From Candidatus Segatella papionis (GTDB lineage Bacteria; Bacteroidota; Bacteroidia; Bacteroidales; Bacteroidaceae): 9,774 nt of DNA. The position numbers were made by a program, and so were the translations under genes. The notes beneath the pieces are model-generated. The model had not been told where the DNA came from and made no database searches. It was given only the letters and a program-made list of their open reading frames with translations. Shown here piece by piece: positions 1 to 6,149 of this stretch; positions within the stretch are counted from its first letter, which is position 1; each line of letters starts with the position of its first letter. The stretch spans positions 9,774 through 19,547 of the forward strand of contig DBLF01000005.1 of assembly GCA_002297965.1 (NCBI GenBank). The letters run 5' to 3'.

Positions 1-425
1 CCCAACAGCAATATCCATCCCACGCTGCTGAAGAGCACTTCGGCAGAGATGAGGGCAGAGAGGAAACTGCTAGCCTCCGAGCTGTTGGTTTCGCCCACCA
101 GCATCAACATCGAAGGATTGAGCGTGGAACCGAAATTCACGAAGCAATAGGTATCGGCGGCAGCCACACTATATAATATAATGTATAGCAGGGCACGCAC
201 TACTAGATACACCTTTCTCGGCAAGATGGCGAGAATGGCGCACACGATGTAGAGATCGACAAAGAGTTCGAGGAACAGGTTGTCGTACAAAGTGCCCTTG
301 GCGGGTGTAGTCACGATAGAACTGATCATGCCCAGTAGATACATGAACACGAAGAAGTTGGCATTCTTGCGGATTGGCGCAGATGCTACGCTAAGACACT
401 TCTTGATGATTTCTTTCCAACTCAT
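1..425 (-). CDS. Phosphoethanolamine transferase-like membrane protein, N-terminal fragment (3' end outside window)
   Basis: The frame opens with ATG at 425 and stays open to position 1, giving 141 residues of an unfinished protein. Three hydrophobic stretches are visible (about residues 24-40, 52-69 and 72-90) and a fourth begins near 127, so this is the multi-pass N-terminal part of an inner-membrane protein. Residues 97-121 (NFGSTLNPSMLMLVGETNSS and following) resemble the segment ahead of the catalytic domain in EptA-type lipid A phosphoethanolamine transferases, which belong to the sulfatase/alkaline phosphatase superfamily. Those enzymes move phosphoethanolamine onto lipid A at the periplasmic face and can lower polymycin-type peptide binding. 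The catalytic domain, with its metal ligands and nucleophilic Thr, is not in the window, so the assignment rests on the membrane part only; another sulfatase-fold transferase is possible. The gene lies 123 bp downstream of nadD on the same strand, behind a repeat-rich leader, with no clear TAnnTTTG box there. Confidence 0.68.
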   Translation of the reverse strand, partial: MSWKEIIKKCLSVASAPIRKNANFFVFMYLLGMISSIVTTPAKGTLYDNLFLELFVDLYIVCAILAILPRKVYLVVRALLYIILYSVAAADTYCFVNFGSTLNPSMLMLVGETNSSEASSFLSALISAEVLFSSVGWILLL

Positions 426-439
426 TTCTTGTTATTGAT

Positions 440-528
440 GTTGTTTTCTATTTTAATCTTTATAGAAAGTTGTTTTCTATTTTTTATTTCTATAGAAAGT
501 TGTTTTCTATTTCTACTTTTATAGAATG
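440..528. repeat. Three imperfect tandem copies of a 29-30-bp AT-rich unit
   Basis: Copies lie at 440-468, 469-498 and 499-528. Each starts GTTGTTTTCTATTT and the first two end in TATAGAAA; the third ends TATAGAATG. Within each unit TTTCTAT and ATAGAAA are inverted complements, so every copy can fold on itself, and ATAGAAA of one copy can also pair with TTTCTAT of the next. The array fills most of the gap between nadD and the leftward membrane-protein gene, so it would lie in that gene's promoter or 5' leader. The middle of each unit varies and there are no distinct spacers, so it is not a CRISPR array. Confidence 0.85.
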
Positions 529-548
529 TGATAGTCCCTTGGGCGTTT

Positions 549-1121
549 TTAAAGAGACTGATAGTTTTGGATGGCTAGTTCCTCGATGCTCTTCGGAACC
601 ATCCCCTCGATGCTTTCGCCTTTGGCGATGTGCTGGCGTATCTCCGTGCTGCTGATGTTGAGCAGGGGAGTTTCCACGATGGTTACGCCTTGGGGCACTT
701 CGCCGATGTCGCTTCCCTGTCGGGGATAGACCACGATGGGATAGTGGGAGAGGATGTCATCGTGATGATACCACTTGTCGAATGCCGCCCAGTTGTCGCC
801 CCCTATCAGCAGGGTGAACTCGATGTCGGGATATTCCTTGCTCATGGCTTGCAGCGTGTGCCAGGTATAGGATGGTTTGGGCAGATGGAACTCGTAGTCG
901 CAAGCCTTGAGCTGAGGCTCTTCCTCCAGTGCATTTTCCACCATCTCCAGGCGCAAGTGGTCGTCGAGCAAGTCGGTGGCGTGCTTCTTGAATGGGTTCA
1001 TGGGCGAAACCATAAACCATACCTCGTCCAACCCCACCTTCTCGCAAAGGCTCTTAGCCAATGCGATGTGGCCGGTATGGATGGGATTGAAGCTGCCGCC
1101 AAAGATTCCTACCTTCTTCAT
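549..1121 (-). CDS. nadD: Nicotinate-nucleotide adenylyltransferase
   Basis: This cytoplasmic enzyme transfers AMP from ATP to nicotinate mononucleotide to form deamido-NAD, the step before NAD synthetase. The 190-residue protein is normal for the family and begins MKKVGIFGGSFNPIHTGH, which holds the GSFNPIHxGH signature of the nucleotidyltransferase fold at residues 9-18. GGDNW at 107-111 fits the substrate-binding loop, and ISSTEIR at 156-162 is the C-terminal ATP-binding signature. The start at 1121 is the only one that keeps the first beta strand. The gene follows gmk on the same strand after an 87-bp gap; its leader on the minus strand is A-rich and contains ACATTAA twice. Co-transcription with yicC-gmk is likely because no terminator hairpin is visible in the gap. 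A rightward open frame over 630-1139 is a shadow. Confidence 0.96.
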   Translation of the reverse strand: MKKVGIFGGSFNPIHTGHIALAKSLCEKVGLDEVWFMVSPMNPFKKHATDLLDDHLRLEMVENALEEEPQLKACDYEFHLPKPSYTWHTLQAMSKEYPDIEFTLLIGGDNWAAFDKWYHHDDILSHYPIVVYPRQGSDIGEVPQGVTIVETPLLNISSTEIRQHIAKGESIEGMVPKSIEELAIQNYQSL

Positions 1122-1142
1122 TTAATGTGTAGTGTTTAATGT

Positions 1143-1220
1143 TTACTTTTGAGGGCTGATGTCTCCAATTCTTATCGAGAACTTATACCTCCAATTTTCA
1201 TCAGGATCTTATGCCTCCAA
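1143..1220 (-). repeat. Three tandem copies of a 26-bp unit that overlap the gmk stop codon
   Basis: Read on the minus strand, copies occupy 1220-1195, 1194-1169 and 1168-1143 with an exact 26-bp period. Each starts TTGGAG, continues with a purine-pyrimidine-AT-A/C-AG core (such as TTGGAGGCATAAG and TTGGAGGTATAAG), and ends in an A-rich tail. The first copy encodes the last residues of Gmk (Leu-Glu-Ala) and its TAA stop; the other two lie in the gmk-nadD gap. A 26-bp period is not a multiple of three, so the repeat does not maintain a reading frame. It looks like tandem duplication of the gene end that then diverged. Confidence 0.8.
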
Positions 1221-1781
1221 GAAGTTCTTGACGAGCTGATATACTTCCTGCTCAGCTTTCTCCAAGTCGTCGTTTACCACCACGTGGTCGAACTGAGGGG
1301 CGAAGGTCAGCTCGTAGCTTGCTTTGGCAAGGCGCTGCTCGATGACCTCTGGGGCATCGGTGCCACGACCGTTCAGGCGACGGCGCAACTCCTCTACCGA
1401 AGGTGGCTGCACAAAGATGCTCAAGGCACGTTCGCCATAGAACTTCTTGATGTTCACGCCGCCCTTTACATCGACGTCGAATATCACAGACTCACCCTTG
1501 GCAAGTTGGTTTTCCACTTGCGACTTCAAGGTGCCGTAGAATCTATCTTGATAAACCTCCTCGTACTCCAGGAACTCGTTGTTCTCAATCTTCGCCTTGA
1601 ACTCTTCTGGAGTGAGGAAGAAATATTCCACACCATTCTGCTCTGTGCCACGAGGGGCACGAGAGGTACAACTGATAGAGAAAGCCAACTTCAACTCTGG
1701 ATGTTCCTTCATCAACCAGTTGACGATGGTACTCTTGCCGCTGCCCGATGGGGCACTGAAAATTAACAATCCGTTCTTCAT
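1209..1781 (-). CDS. gmk: Guanylate kinase
   Basis: The enzyme phosphorylates GMP to GDP with ATP in the cytoplasm and so supplies GTP, dGTP and (p)ppGpp precursors. The protein is 190 residues, slightly shorter than E. coli Gmk (207). MKNGLLIFSAPSGSGKST carries the P-loop at residues 10-17; the GMP-binding region is CTSRAPRGTEQNGVEYFF at about 38-55; FDVDVKGG at 101-108 corresponds to the segment after the GMP site; and RRRLNGRGTD at 133-142 is the arginine-rich lid. I chose ATG 1781 over the in-frame ATG at 1793 because family members start one or two residues before the first strand, and the upstream start would add only MLCN and overlap yicC. ATG 1781 begins one base after the yicC stop, which suggests translational coupling. 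Confidence 0.96.
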   Translation of the reverse strand: MKNGLLIFSAPSGSGKSTIVNWLMKEHPELKLAFSISCTSRAPRGTEQNGVEYFFLTPEEFKAKIENNEFLEYEEVYQDRFYGTLKSQVENQLAKGESVIFDVDVKGGVNIKKFYGERALSIFVQPPSVEELRRRLNGRGTDAPEVIEQRLAKASYELTFAPQFDHVVVNDDLEKAEQEVYQLVKNFLEA

Positions 1782-1782
1782 A

Positions 1783-2661
1783 TTACAAAGCATTTAGCAC
1801 CTGTTCCTTGATTTGCTCCAACTCATCCTTCATCTTCACCACGATGTTCTGCATCTCAGCTTGGTTGCTCTTCGAACCAGTGGTGTTGATTTCGCGTCCC
1901 ATCTCCTGTGCGATGAAGCCGAGCTTCTTACCTACACCGTGACCTTCCTCGTTCATGGTCTCGCGGAAATACTTCAGGTGGTTGGTCAGGCGCTGCTTCT
2001 CCTCGCTGATGTCGAGCTTCTCGATGTAGTAGATGAGCTCTTGCTCCAAGCGGTTCTTGTCGTACTCCACATTAGGAATCTGCTGCAAGCCGCTAACGAT
2101 GTTCTGCTTGATCTTCTCCACACGACTCTTCTCGTATGGCTCGATGCTGGCAAGGAGAGCCTGAATGTTATCTACCTTCTCGGTGAATTTCTTCTGGAGA
2201 GCGGCTCCTTCCTGCTTGCGGAAGTCGATGAGATGGTTCACAGCCTCGCAAATTGCATTTTTTGCGACCTCCCACTCCTCGTCGGTCAGTTCTTCCACGT
2301 CAGTCTTCGTTGTAACATCAGGAAGACGCAACAAGGTGCTGTACCAGTCGGTTGGCTCAGGAATACCCGTTTCGGCTGATATTTGCTTGATTTGTTGGTA
2401 ATAATTCTGTACAAGCTCCATGTTGATAGGGGTTGCATCTGTAGTAGCGTCCTTCTCAACCCAGATAGCGAAGTCTATCTTGCCTCTTTCCAGAGACTTA
2501 GCGATATACTGACGCACTTCCATCTCCTTCTCTCTGTAGAGCGGAGCAATACGTGTAGAGAGGTCTAGATTCTTGCTATTTAATGACTTTATCTCTACAT
2601 TAATCTTCTTTGTTTTGTAGGCTGCGGTAGCTTTTCCGAAGCCTGTCATTGACTGTATCAT
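1783..2661 (-). CDS. yicC: YicC/YloC family endoribonuclease
   Basis: This family comprises widely conserved proteins shown in E. coli and Bacillus to have endoribonuclease activity, with roles in RNA decay; the targets in Bacteroidota are unknown to me. The 292-residue product matches the usual length (about 290). It opens MIQSMTGFGKA, the hallmark start of the YicC N-terminal domain, and ends with the conserved C-terminal DUF1732 segment, where EMGREINTTGSKSN at about 253-266 and a final helix ending MKDELEQIKEQVLNAL are typical. An in-frame ATG at 2715 would add 18 residues not seen in the family and lies upstream of the likely promoter -7 box at 2693-2686, so 2661 is preferred. It heads the leftward block, with gmk starting one base after its stop; the yicC-gmk pairing is common across bacteria. 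Confidence 0.95.
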   Translation of the reverse strand: MIQSMTGFGKATAAYKTKKINVEIKSLNSKNLDLSTRIAPLYREKEMEVRQYIAKSLERGKIDFAIWVEKDATTDATPINMELVQNYYQQIKQISAETGIPEPTDWYSTLLRLPDVTTKTDVEELTDEEWEVAKNAICEAVNHLIDFRKQEGAALQKKFTEKVDNIQALLASIEPYEKSRVEKIKQNIVSGLQQIPNVEYDKNRLEQELIYYIEKLDISEEKQRLTNHLKYFRETMNEEGHGVGKKLGFIAQEMGREINTTGSKSNQAEMQNIVVKMKDELEQIKEQVLNAL

Positions 2662-2685
2662 ATAATCTTTCACGTTAAATTTCTG

Positions 2686-2693
2686 CAAAAGTA
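2686..2693 (-). promoter_or_regulatory. Leftward promoter -7 box for yicC-gmk-nadD
   Basis: On the minus strand positions 2693-2686 read TACTTTTG, an exact match to the Bacteroidota primary sigma factor -7 consensus TAnnTTTG. Transcription would start a few bases past the box, leaving a 5' leader of roughly 20 bases before the yicC ATG at 2661. No strong -33 TTTG element is visible at the expected distance. Position and orientation between divergent genes support the call. Confidence 0.72.
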
Positions 2694-2715
2694 CAAAAAA
2701 ATGCGAGAAAATCAT

Positions 2716-2723
2716 TATATTTG
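2716..2723 (+). promoter_or_regulatory. Rightward promoter -7 box for tsaB and downstream genes
   Basis: Positions 2716-2723 read TATATTTG, an exact match to TAnnTTTG. The predicted start is around 2728-2732, leaving a short AT-rich leader before the tsaB ATG at 2753. The expected -33 position falls on or beside the leftward -7 box, so the two promoters face away from each other with overlapping core elements. A clear -33 sequence is not seen. Confidence 0.7.
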
Positions 2724-2752
2724 CACCTTATTTAAGAATATATTTTTAAATT

Positions 2753-3445
2753 ATGTCGTGTATATTGAATATTGAGACGAGCACGGACGTGTGCTCAGTG
2801 GCAATTAGTGATAGTGGACAGGTGATTTTCAACAAGGAAGATCACAGCGGTCCTAACCATGCAGTGAAGTTGGGTGTGTTTGTAGATGAGGCGCTAAGTT
2901 TCCTCGATGCGCACGGTCTTCCATTGGAGGCTGTGGCTGTAAGTTGCGGTCCTGGTTCCTATACCGGATTGCGCATCGGCGTGAGCATGGCGAAAGGCAT
3001 CTGCTATGGCCGTGGCGTGAAGCTCATCGCCGTTCCTACCCTCGAACTGATGGCAGTGCCTGTATTGCTAGGCGAACATCCTGAGGAGGAAGATGCCCTC
3101 ATCGTACCTATGCTCGACGCCCGCCGCATGGAGGTTTATGCCGAAGTGCTCGACCGCGCCCTGAAGGTGGTTCGCCCTATCCAGGCAGACATCGTGGATG
3201 CTGATACTTACAAGGAGTATCTCGACAAGGGGGCTGTCTATTTCTTCGGAAATGGTGCTGCCAAATGTATGGAGACCATCAATCACCCTAACGCTCACCT
3301 CGTGGAAGGCATCGAGCCGCTTGCCAAGAATATGGCTCCACTCGCCGAGAAGCGTTTCGCAGAGGGTAAGTTTGAGGACGTGGCTTACTTCGTGCCATTC
3401 TATTTGAAGGACTTTGTGGCAAAGATGCCAAAGAAGCTCATCTAA
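2753..3445 (+). CDS. tsaB: tRNA threonylcarbamoyladenosine biosynthesis protein TsaB
   Basis: TsaB is the non-catalytic partner that dimerises with TsaD and, with TsaE, allows transfer of the threonylcarbamoyl group made by TsaC onto A37 of ANN-decoding tRNAs. The 230-residue length is typical. The ASKHA-fold N terminus is clear: ILNIETSTDVCSVAI at residues 4-18 and the family signature SCGPGSYTGLRIGV at 64-77, followed by KGICYGRGVKLIAVPTLE. The second half is less conserved, as is normal for TsaB. It is the first gene of the rightward block, 91 bp from divergent yicC and directly behind a TAnnTTTG box. The next gene starts 59 bp downstream with no terminator between them. Confidence 0.95.
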   Translation: MSCILNIETSTDVCSVAISDSGQVIFNKEDHSGPNHAVKLGVFVDEALSFLDAHGLPLEAVAVSCGPGSYTGLRIGVSMAKGICYGRGVKLIAVPTLELMAVPVLLGEHPEEEDALIVPMLDARRMEVYAEVLDRALKVVRPIQADIVDADTYKEYLDKGAVYFFGNGAAKCMETINHPNAHLVEGIEPLAKNMAPLAEKRFAEGKFEDVAYFVPFYLKDFVAKMPKKLI

Positions 3446-3504
3446 AGCCTCAGGTTTCGAGGGAAAACTCCTCTTAATGATTATCAAACCCAGTAATAAC
3501 AAAT

Positions 3505-4113
3505 ATGAATAAATTAGGATTAGACTATAATACGCAACGAGAGAAGCTCGCCCTGCCGGAATATGGACGTGAGATTCAGCAGATGGTGGATTACTGTGTG
3601 AAGCTGGAAGACCGCAAGGAACGCCAGCACTGCGCCGAGACCATCATTACCATCATGGACCGCATGTTCCCGGAGAACAGAAGCGTGGAGAACCATGAGC
3701 GTAAGCTTTGGGATCATCTTGCCATCATGAGTGGATTCCAGCTCGACATCGACTATCCTTTCGACATCCAGGATGCCGTGAAAATAGCCAAGCGACCTGA
3801 ACCCATGGACTATCCGATGCAGCGCATCCCCGTTCGCCACTATGGTGCCATGCTTTTCGAAATCTTCGACAGGCTGAAGCACATGGGACCGGGAAAGGAG
3901 CGTGACGAATTGGTGAAGTTGACTGCCAACCAGATGCATCGTAACCTGATACAGTGGAGTCATGGCTCCAGCGACGAGCAAAAGGTGGCTTCCGACTTGG
4001 CTCGATTCACCGATGGCAAGATACAGCTTGACCTAGACCATTTCGAGTTCGAGAAAATAAAGGAAGGACCAGTTCGCAACAATGCTGGCAATAATAACAA
4101 GAAGAAAAAGTAA
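3505..4113 (+). CDS. DUF4290 domain protein of unknown function
   Basis: I recognise this as a DUF4290 protein, a family of about 200 residues essentially restricted to Bacteroidota and usually found immediately before murA, as here. No biochemical function is known to me. The 202-residue protein is soluble, largely helical by composition, and has no signal peptide or membrane segment. Conserved-looking pieces include YNTQREKLALPEYGREIQ at residues 8-25, a charged helix with HERKLWDHLAIMSG at 64-77, IPVRHYGAMLF at 108-118 and ANQMHRNLIQW at 141-151. The last eleven residues are a low-complexity Asn/Lys tail (NNAGNNNKKKK) that may bind nucleic acid or may simply be disordered. The gap to murA is 63 bp. 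Its stable link to murA suggests a role tied to cell wall growth or division, but that is inference from context alone. Confidence 0.9.
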   Translation: MNKLGLDYNTQREKLALPEYGREIQQMVDYCVKLEDRKERQHCAETIITIMDRMFPENRSVENHERKLWDHLAIMSGFQLDIDYPFDIQDAVKIAKRPEPMDYPMQRIPVRHYGAMLFEIFDRLKHMGPGKERDELVKLTANQMHRNLIQWSHGSSDEQKVASDLARFTDGKIQLDLDHFEFEKIKEGPVRNNAGNNNKKKK

Positions 4114-4137
4114 TCACCTTAATTATATATCGTTATA

Positions 4138-4167
4138 ATTATAGAAGTAACATTATTATAGAAGTAA
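4138..4167 (+). repeat. Two direct copies of a 13-bp sequence upstream of murA
   Basis: ATTATAGAAGTAA occurs perfectly at 4138-4150 and 4155-4167, a 17-bp period, ending ten bases before the murA start. The gap has no TAnnTTTG box, so the repeat more likely sits in the mRNA leader than at a promoter. The core TATAGAA is also part of the tandem unit at 440-528, though both are AT-rich and this may be chance. Confidence 0.7.
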
Positions 4168-4176
4168 GAGAAGCTT

Positions 4177-5487
4177 ATGGAGTCTTTCATCATAGAGGGC
4201 GGACATCCGCTCAAGGGTACCATCACACCCCAAGGAGCCAAGAACGAGGCTTTGGAGGTGATTTGTACCACCATCCTTACCGATGAGCCTGTGCGCATCA
4301 CCAATGTGCCAGACATTCTGGACGTGAACAACCTCATCAAGTTGCTCCAGGAGATTGGCGTAAAGGTAACGAAGAACAGCCGCCACGACTATACTTTCCA
4401 GAGCGATGAGCTGAATCTGGATTATCTGGATAGCCTGGAATTTGTGAAGAAGTGCTCTTCGCTTCGAGGCAGTGTGCTGATGTTTGGTCCGTTGCTCGGC
4501 AGATTCGGAAAGGCTACCATCGCCAAGCCTGGTGGCGACAAGATTGGTCGTCGCCGCCTGGACACCCACTTCCTGGGATTCAAGTACCTGGGCGCGACCT
4601 TCGTGCACGATGAGGAGCGCAACGTCTATCAGATACAAGCCAAGAAGTTGAAGGGTTGCTATATGCTCCTCGATGAGGCTTCGGTTACGGGTACGGCAAA
4701 CATCATCATGGCTTCGGTGCTCGCCAAGGGCACCACCACCATCTATAATGCGGCTTGTGAGCCTTATATCCAGCAGCTCTGCCACCTGCTCAACGCCATG
4801 GGCGCCCAGATTAGCGGCATCGCCAGCAACCTGCTCACCATCGTGGGTGTGGAGAAACTGCATGGCGCCGAGCATCGCATCTTGCCAGATATGATAGAGG
4901 TCGGCTCTTTCATCGGTATGGCTGCCATGTGTGGCGCAGGTGTCCGCATCAAGGATGTATCGGTGAGAGACCTGGGCATCATTCCTGATTCCTTCCGCCG
5001 TCTGGGCGTGAAAATCAAGGTGGAGGGCGACGACCTCGTCATTCCTGAGCAGAAGCATTATGTCATCGACTCCTTTATCGACGGAACCATCATGACGCTT
5101 GCCGATGCCCCATGGCCAGGACTTACGCCAGACCTCCTGTCTGTGCTCCTCGTGGTAGCTACCCAGGCGCGTGGCAGTGTGCTCTTCCATCAGAAGATGT
5201 TCGAGAGCCGCCTGTTCTTTGTGGATAAACTGATCGACATGGGAGCGCAGATTATTCTTTGCGACCCACACCGTGCCGTGGTGGTGGGACACGACCACAA
5301 GATTAAACTTCGTGCGGGCAGAATGACTAGCCCGGATATTCGTGCGGGCATCGCCTTGCTTATCGCAGCCATGAGTGCCAATGGCACCAGCCGCATCGCC
5401 AATATCGCCCAGATAGACCGTGGCTACGAGGACATCGAGCATCGTCTCAATGCCCTGGGAGCTAAGATTACTCGTGTCAGCGATTAA
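4177..5487 (+). CDS. murA: UDP-N-acetylglucosamine 1-carboxyvinyltransferase (MurA), Cys-to-Asp active-site variant
   Basis: MurA transfers enolpyruvate from phosphoenolpyruvate to UDP-GlcNAc, the first committed step of peptidoglycan synthesis in the cytoplasm. The 436-residue length is slightly above E. coli MurA (419) and both halves of the EPSP-synthase-like fold are present. The substrate Lys22 lies in GAKNEA (20-25); Asp319 in PGLTPDL aligns with the catalytic Asp305 of E. coli; MFESR (341-345) and the late DRGYED match the conserved C-terminal motifs. The mobile-loop motif reads PGGDKIG (118-124), with Asp121 where most bacterial MurA enzymes have the Cys alkylated by fosfomycin. This state is known in Mycobacterium and Chlamydia and, as I recall, is general in Bacteroidota; it predicts natural fosfomycin resistance at the target. 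A 428-residue open frame on the opposite strand (4156-5442) is a shadow produced by codon bias. Confidence 0.97.
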   Translation: MESFIIEGGHPLKGTITPQGAKNEALEVICTTILTDEPVRITNVPDILDVNNLIKLLQEIGVKVTKNSRHDYTFQSDELNLDYLDSLEFVKKCSSLRGSVLMFGPLLGRFGKATIAKPGGDKIGRRRLDTHFLGFKYLGATFVHDEERNVYQIQAKKLKGCYMLLDEASVTGTANIIMASVLAKGTTTIYNAACEPYIQQLCHLLNAMGAQISGIASNLLTIVGVEKLHGAEHRILPDMIEVGSFIGMAAMCGAGVRIKDVSVRDLGIIPDSFRRLGVKIKVEGDDLVIPEQKHYVIDSFIDGTIMTLADAPWPGLTPDLLSVLLVVATQARGSVLFHQKMFESRLFFVDKLIDMGAQIILCDPHRAVVVGHDHKIKLRAGRMTSPDIRAGIALLIAAMSANGTSRIANIAQIDRGYEDIEHRLNALGAKITRVSD

Positions 5488-5489
5488 GT

Positions 5490-5520
5490 GAAGAGTGAAG
5501 AACGAAGAGTGAAGAATTCA
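5490..5520 (+). repeat. Direct repeat GAAGAGTGAAG in the murA-rimM gap, with a relative in the rimM-dxr gap
   Basis: GAAGAGTGAAG is present at 5490-5500 and 5504-5514, the second continuing as AATTCA to 5520. The same sequence, extended to GAAGAGTGAAGAATT, recurs at 6111-6125 in the next gap. The copies begin right after the murA stop. No inverted symmetry or promoter match is visible. They may be leader or spacer repeats or members of a dispersed intergenic family. Confidence 0.65.
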
Positions 5521-5551
5521 ATGGCTTTACGAATGATAAAATCCTTTTTCA

Positions 5552-6073
5552 ATGATTAGACGCGACGAAGTATATAAGATAGGTAAGTTGGGCAAACCTC
5601 ATGGCGTGAAGGGCGAGATAACCTTTGCCATCACCGACGATGTGTTCGACCGTGTGGATGCCGAGTACTTGGTGCTCGACATCGACGGCATCCTCGTACC
5701 TTTTTATCTGGAGGAATATCGGTTTAAGAACGATGATAATGTGCTCGTGAAGTTCGAGGACATCGACACCCAGGAGCAAGCCCGCAACTATACGGGCTGC
5801 GAGGTCTATTTCCCTCGTCATCTCTCGGATAGCGATGGTGAGAATATGACTTGGGCAGAAATCATCGGCTTCAGCTTGGTGGACTCTGTGAGCGGAAAAG
5901 TGGTGGGAACGCTCGACCGTGTAGATGATTCCACCCTCAACCTGCTTTTCGAGGTGACAACCCCAGATGGCGACGACCTGTTGGTGCCTGCCAGCAATGA
6001 CCTCATCGAAGAGGTGAGCGCAGAGAAGAAAGTAATCAGAATGGCAATCCCTGAGGGGTTGCTCGACTTGTAA
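5552..6073 (+). CDS. rimM: Ribosome maturation factor RimM
   Basis: RimM binds ribosomal protein S19 and helps the 3' domain (head) of the 30S subunit mature. The 173-residue product has the family's usual length and two-domain plan. The N-terminal RimM barrel starts at YKIGKLGKPHGVKGEI (residues 8-23), the standard G-hydrophobic-G-x-x-HGhxGE signature, and runs to EVYFPR near 89. The C-terminal PRC-barrel runs from about 99 to 173, with IIGFSLVDSVSGKVVGTL at 104-121 and the typical closing LLVPASNDLIEEV...IPEGLLDL. It lies 64 bp after murA and 76 bp before dxr; both gaps contain a related short repeat. The start at 5552 keeps the family N terminus. Confidence 0.95.
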   Translation: MIRRDEVYKIGKLGKPHGVKGEITFAITDDVFDRVDAEYLVLDIDGILVPFYLEEYRFKNDDNVLVKFEDIDTQEQARNYTGCEVYFPRHLSDSDGENMTWAEIIGFSLVDSVSGKVVGTLDRVDDSTLNLLFEVTTPDGDDLLVPASNDLIEEVSAEKKVIRMAIPEGLLDL

Positions 6074-6080
6074 GTCAAGA

Positions 6081-6101
6081 TGGGGAATTGTCAATTCCCT
6101 A
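6081..6101 (+). promoter_or_regulatory. Near-perfect palindrome just after rimM
   Basis: GGGAATTG at 6083-6090 and CAATTCCC at 6092-6099 are exact inverted complements around one T at 6091. A G-T and a T-A pair extend the symmetry to 6081 and 6101. In RNA this could form a nine-pair stem with a three-base loop, starting eight bases after the rimM stop. No T-run follows on either strand, so it does not look like an intrinsic terminator; an operator half-site pair or an mRNA processing or stabilising hairpin is possible. Confidence 0.55.
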
Positions 6102-6149
6102 AAACAGAATGAAGAGTGAAGAATTTTAATAGTTCAATTTTCAAAGTAA

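Noticed and set aside
440..528. Possible CRISPR array
   Set aside because: Units are adjacent and imperfect with no unique spacers, and no cas gene is present.
630..1766. Rightward open frames of 169 and 205 codons opposite nadD and gmk
   Set aside because: Both lie antisense to clear enzymes whose motifs are intact, and neither has a family signature.
1782..1793. Longer Gmk start at ATG 1793
   Set aside because: It would overlap the yicC end and add MLCN ahead of the conserved first strand.
1813..2379. 188-codon rightward open frame opposite yicC
   Set aside because: Leu/Val-rich antisense translation of a coiled-coil-rich gene; no independent evidence.
2662..2715. Longer YicC start at ATG 2715
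   Set aside because: The added residues (MIFSHFFVLLQKFNVKDY) are not family-like and the start lies upstream of the probable promoter box.
3446..3504. Possible terminator after tsaB (GAGG...CCTC)
   Set aside because: Only about four pairs and no T-run; too weak to call.
4156..5442. 428-codon open frame on the minus strand opposite murA
   Set aside because: It mirrors murA codon bias, its translation is rich in His, Leu and Val with no recognisable domain, and murA is unmistakable on the other strand.
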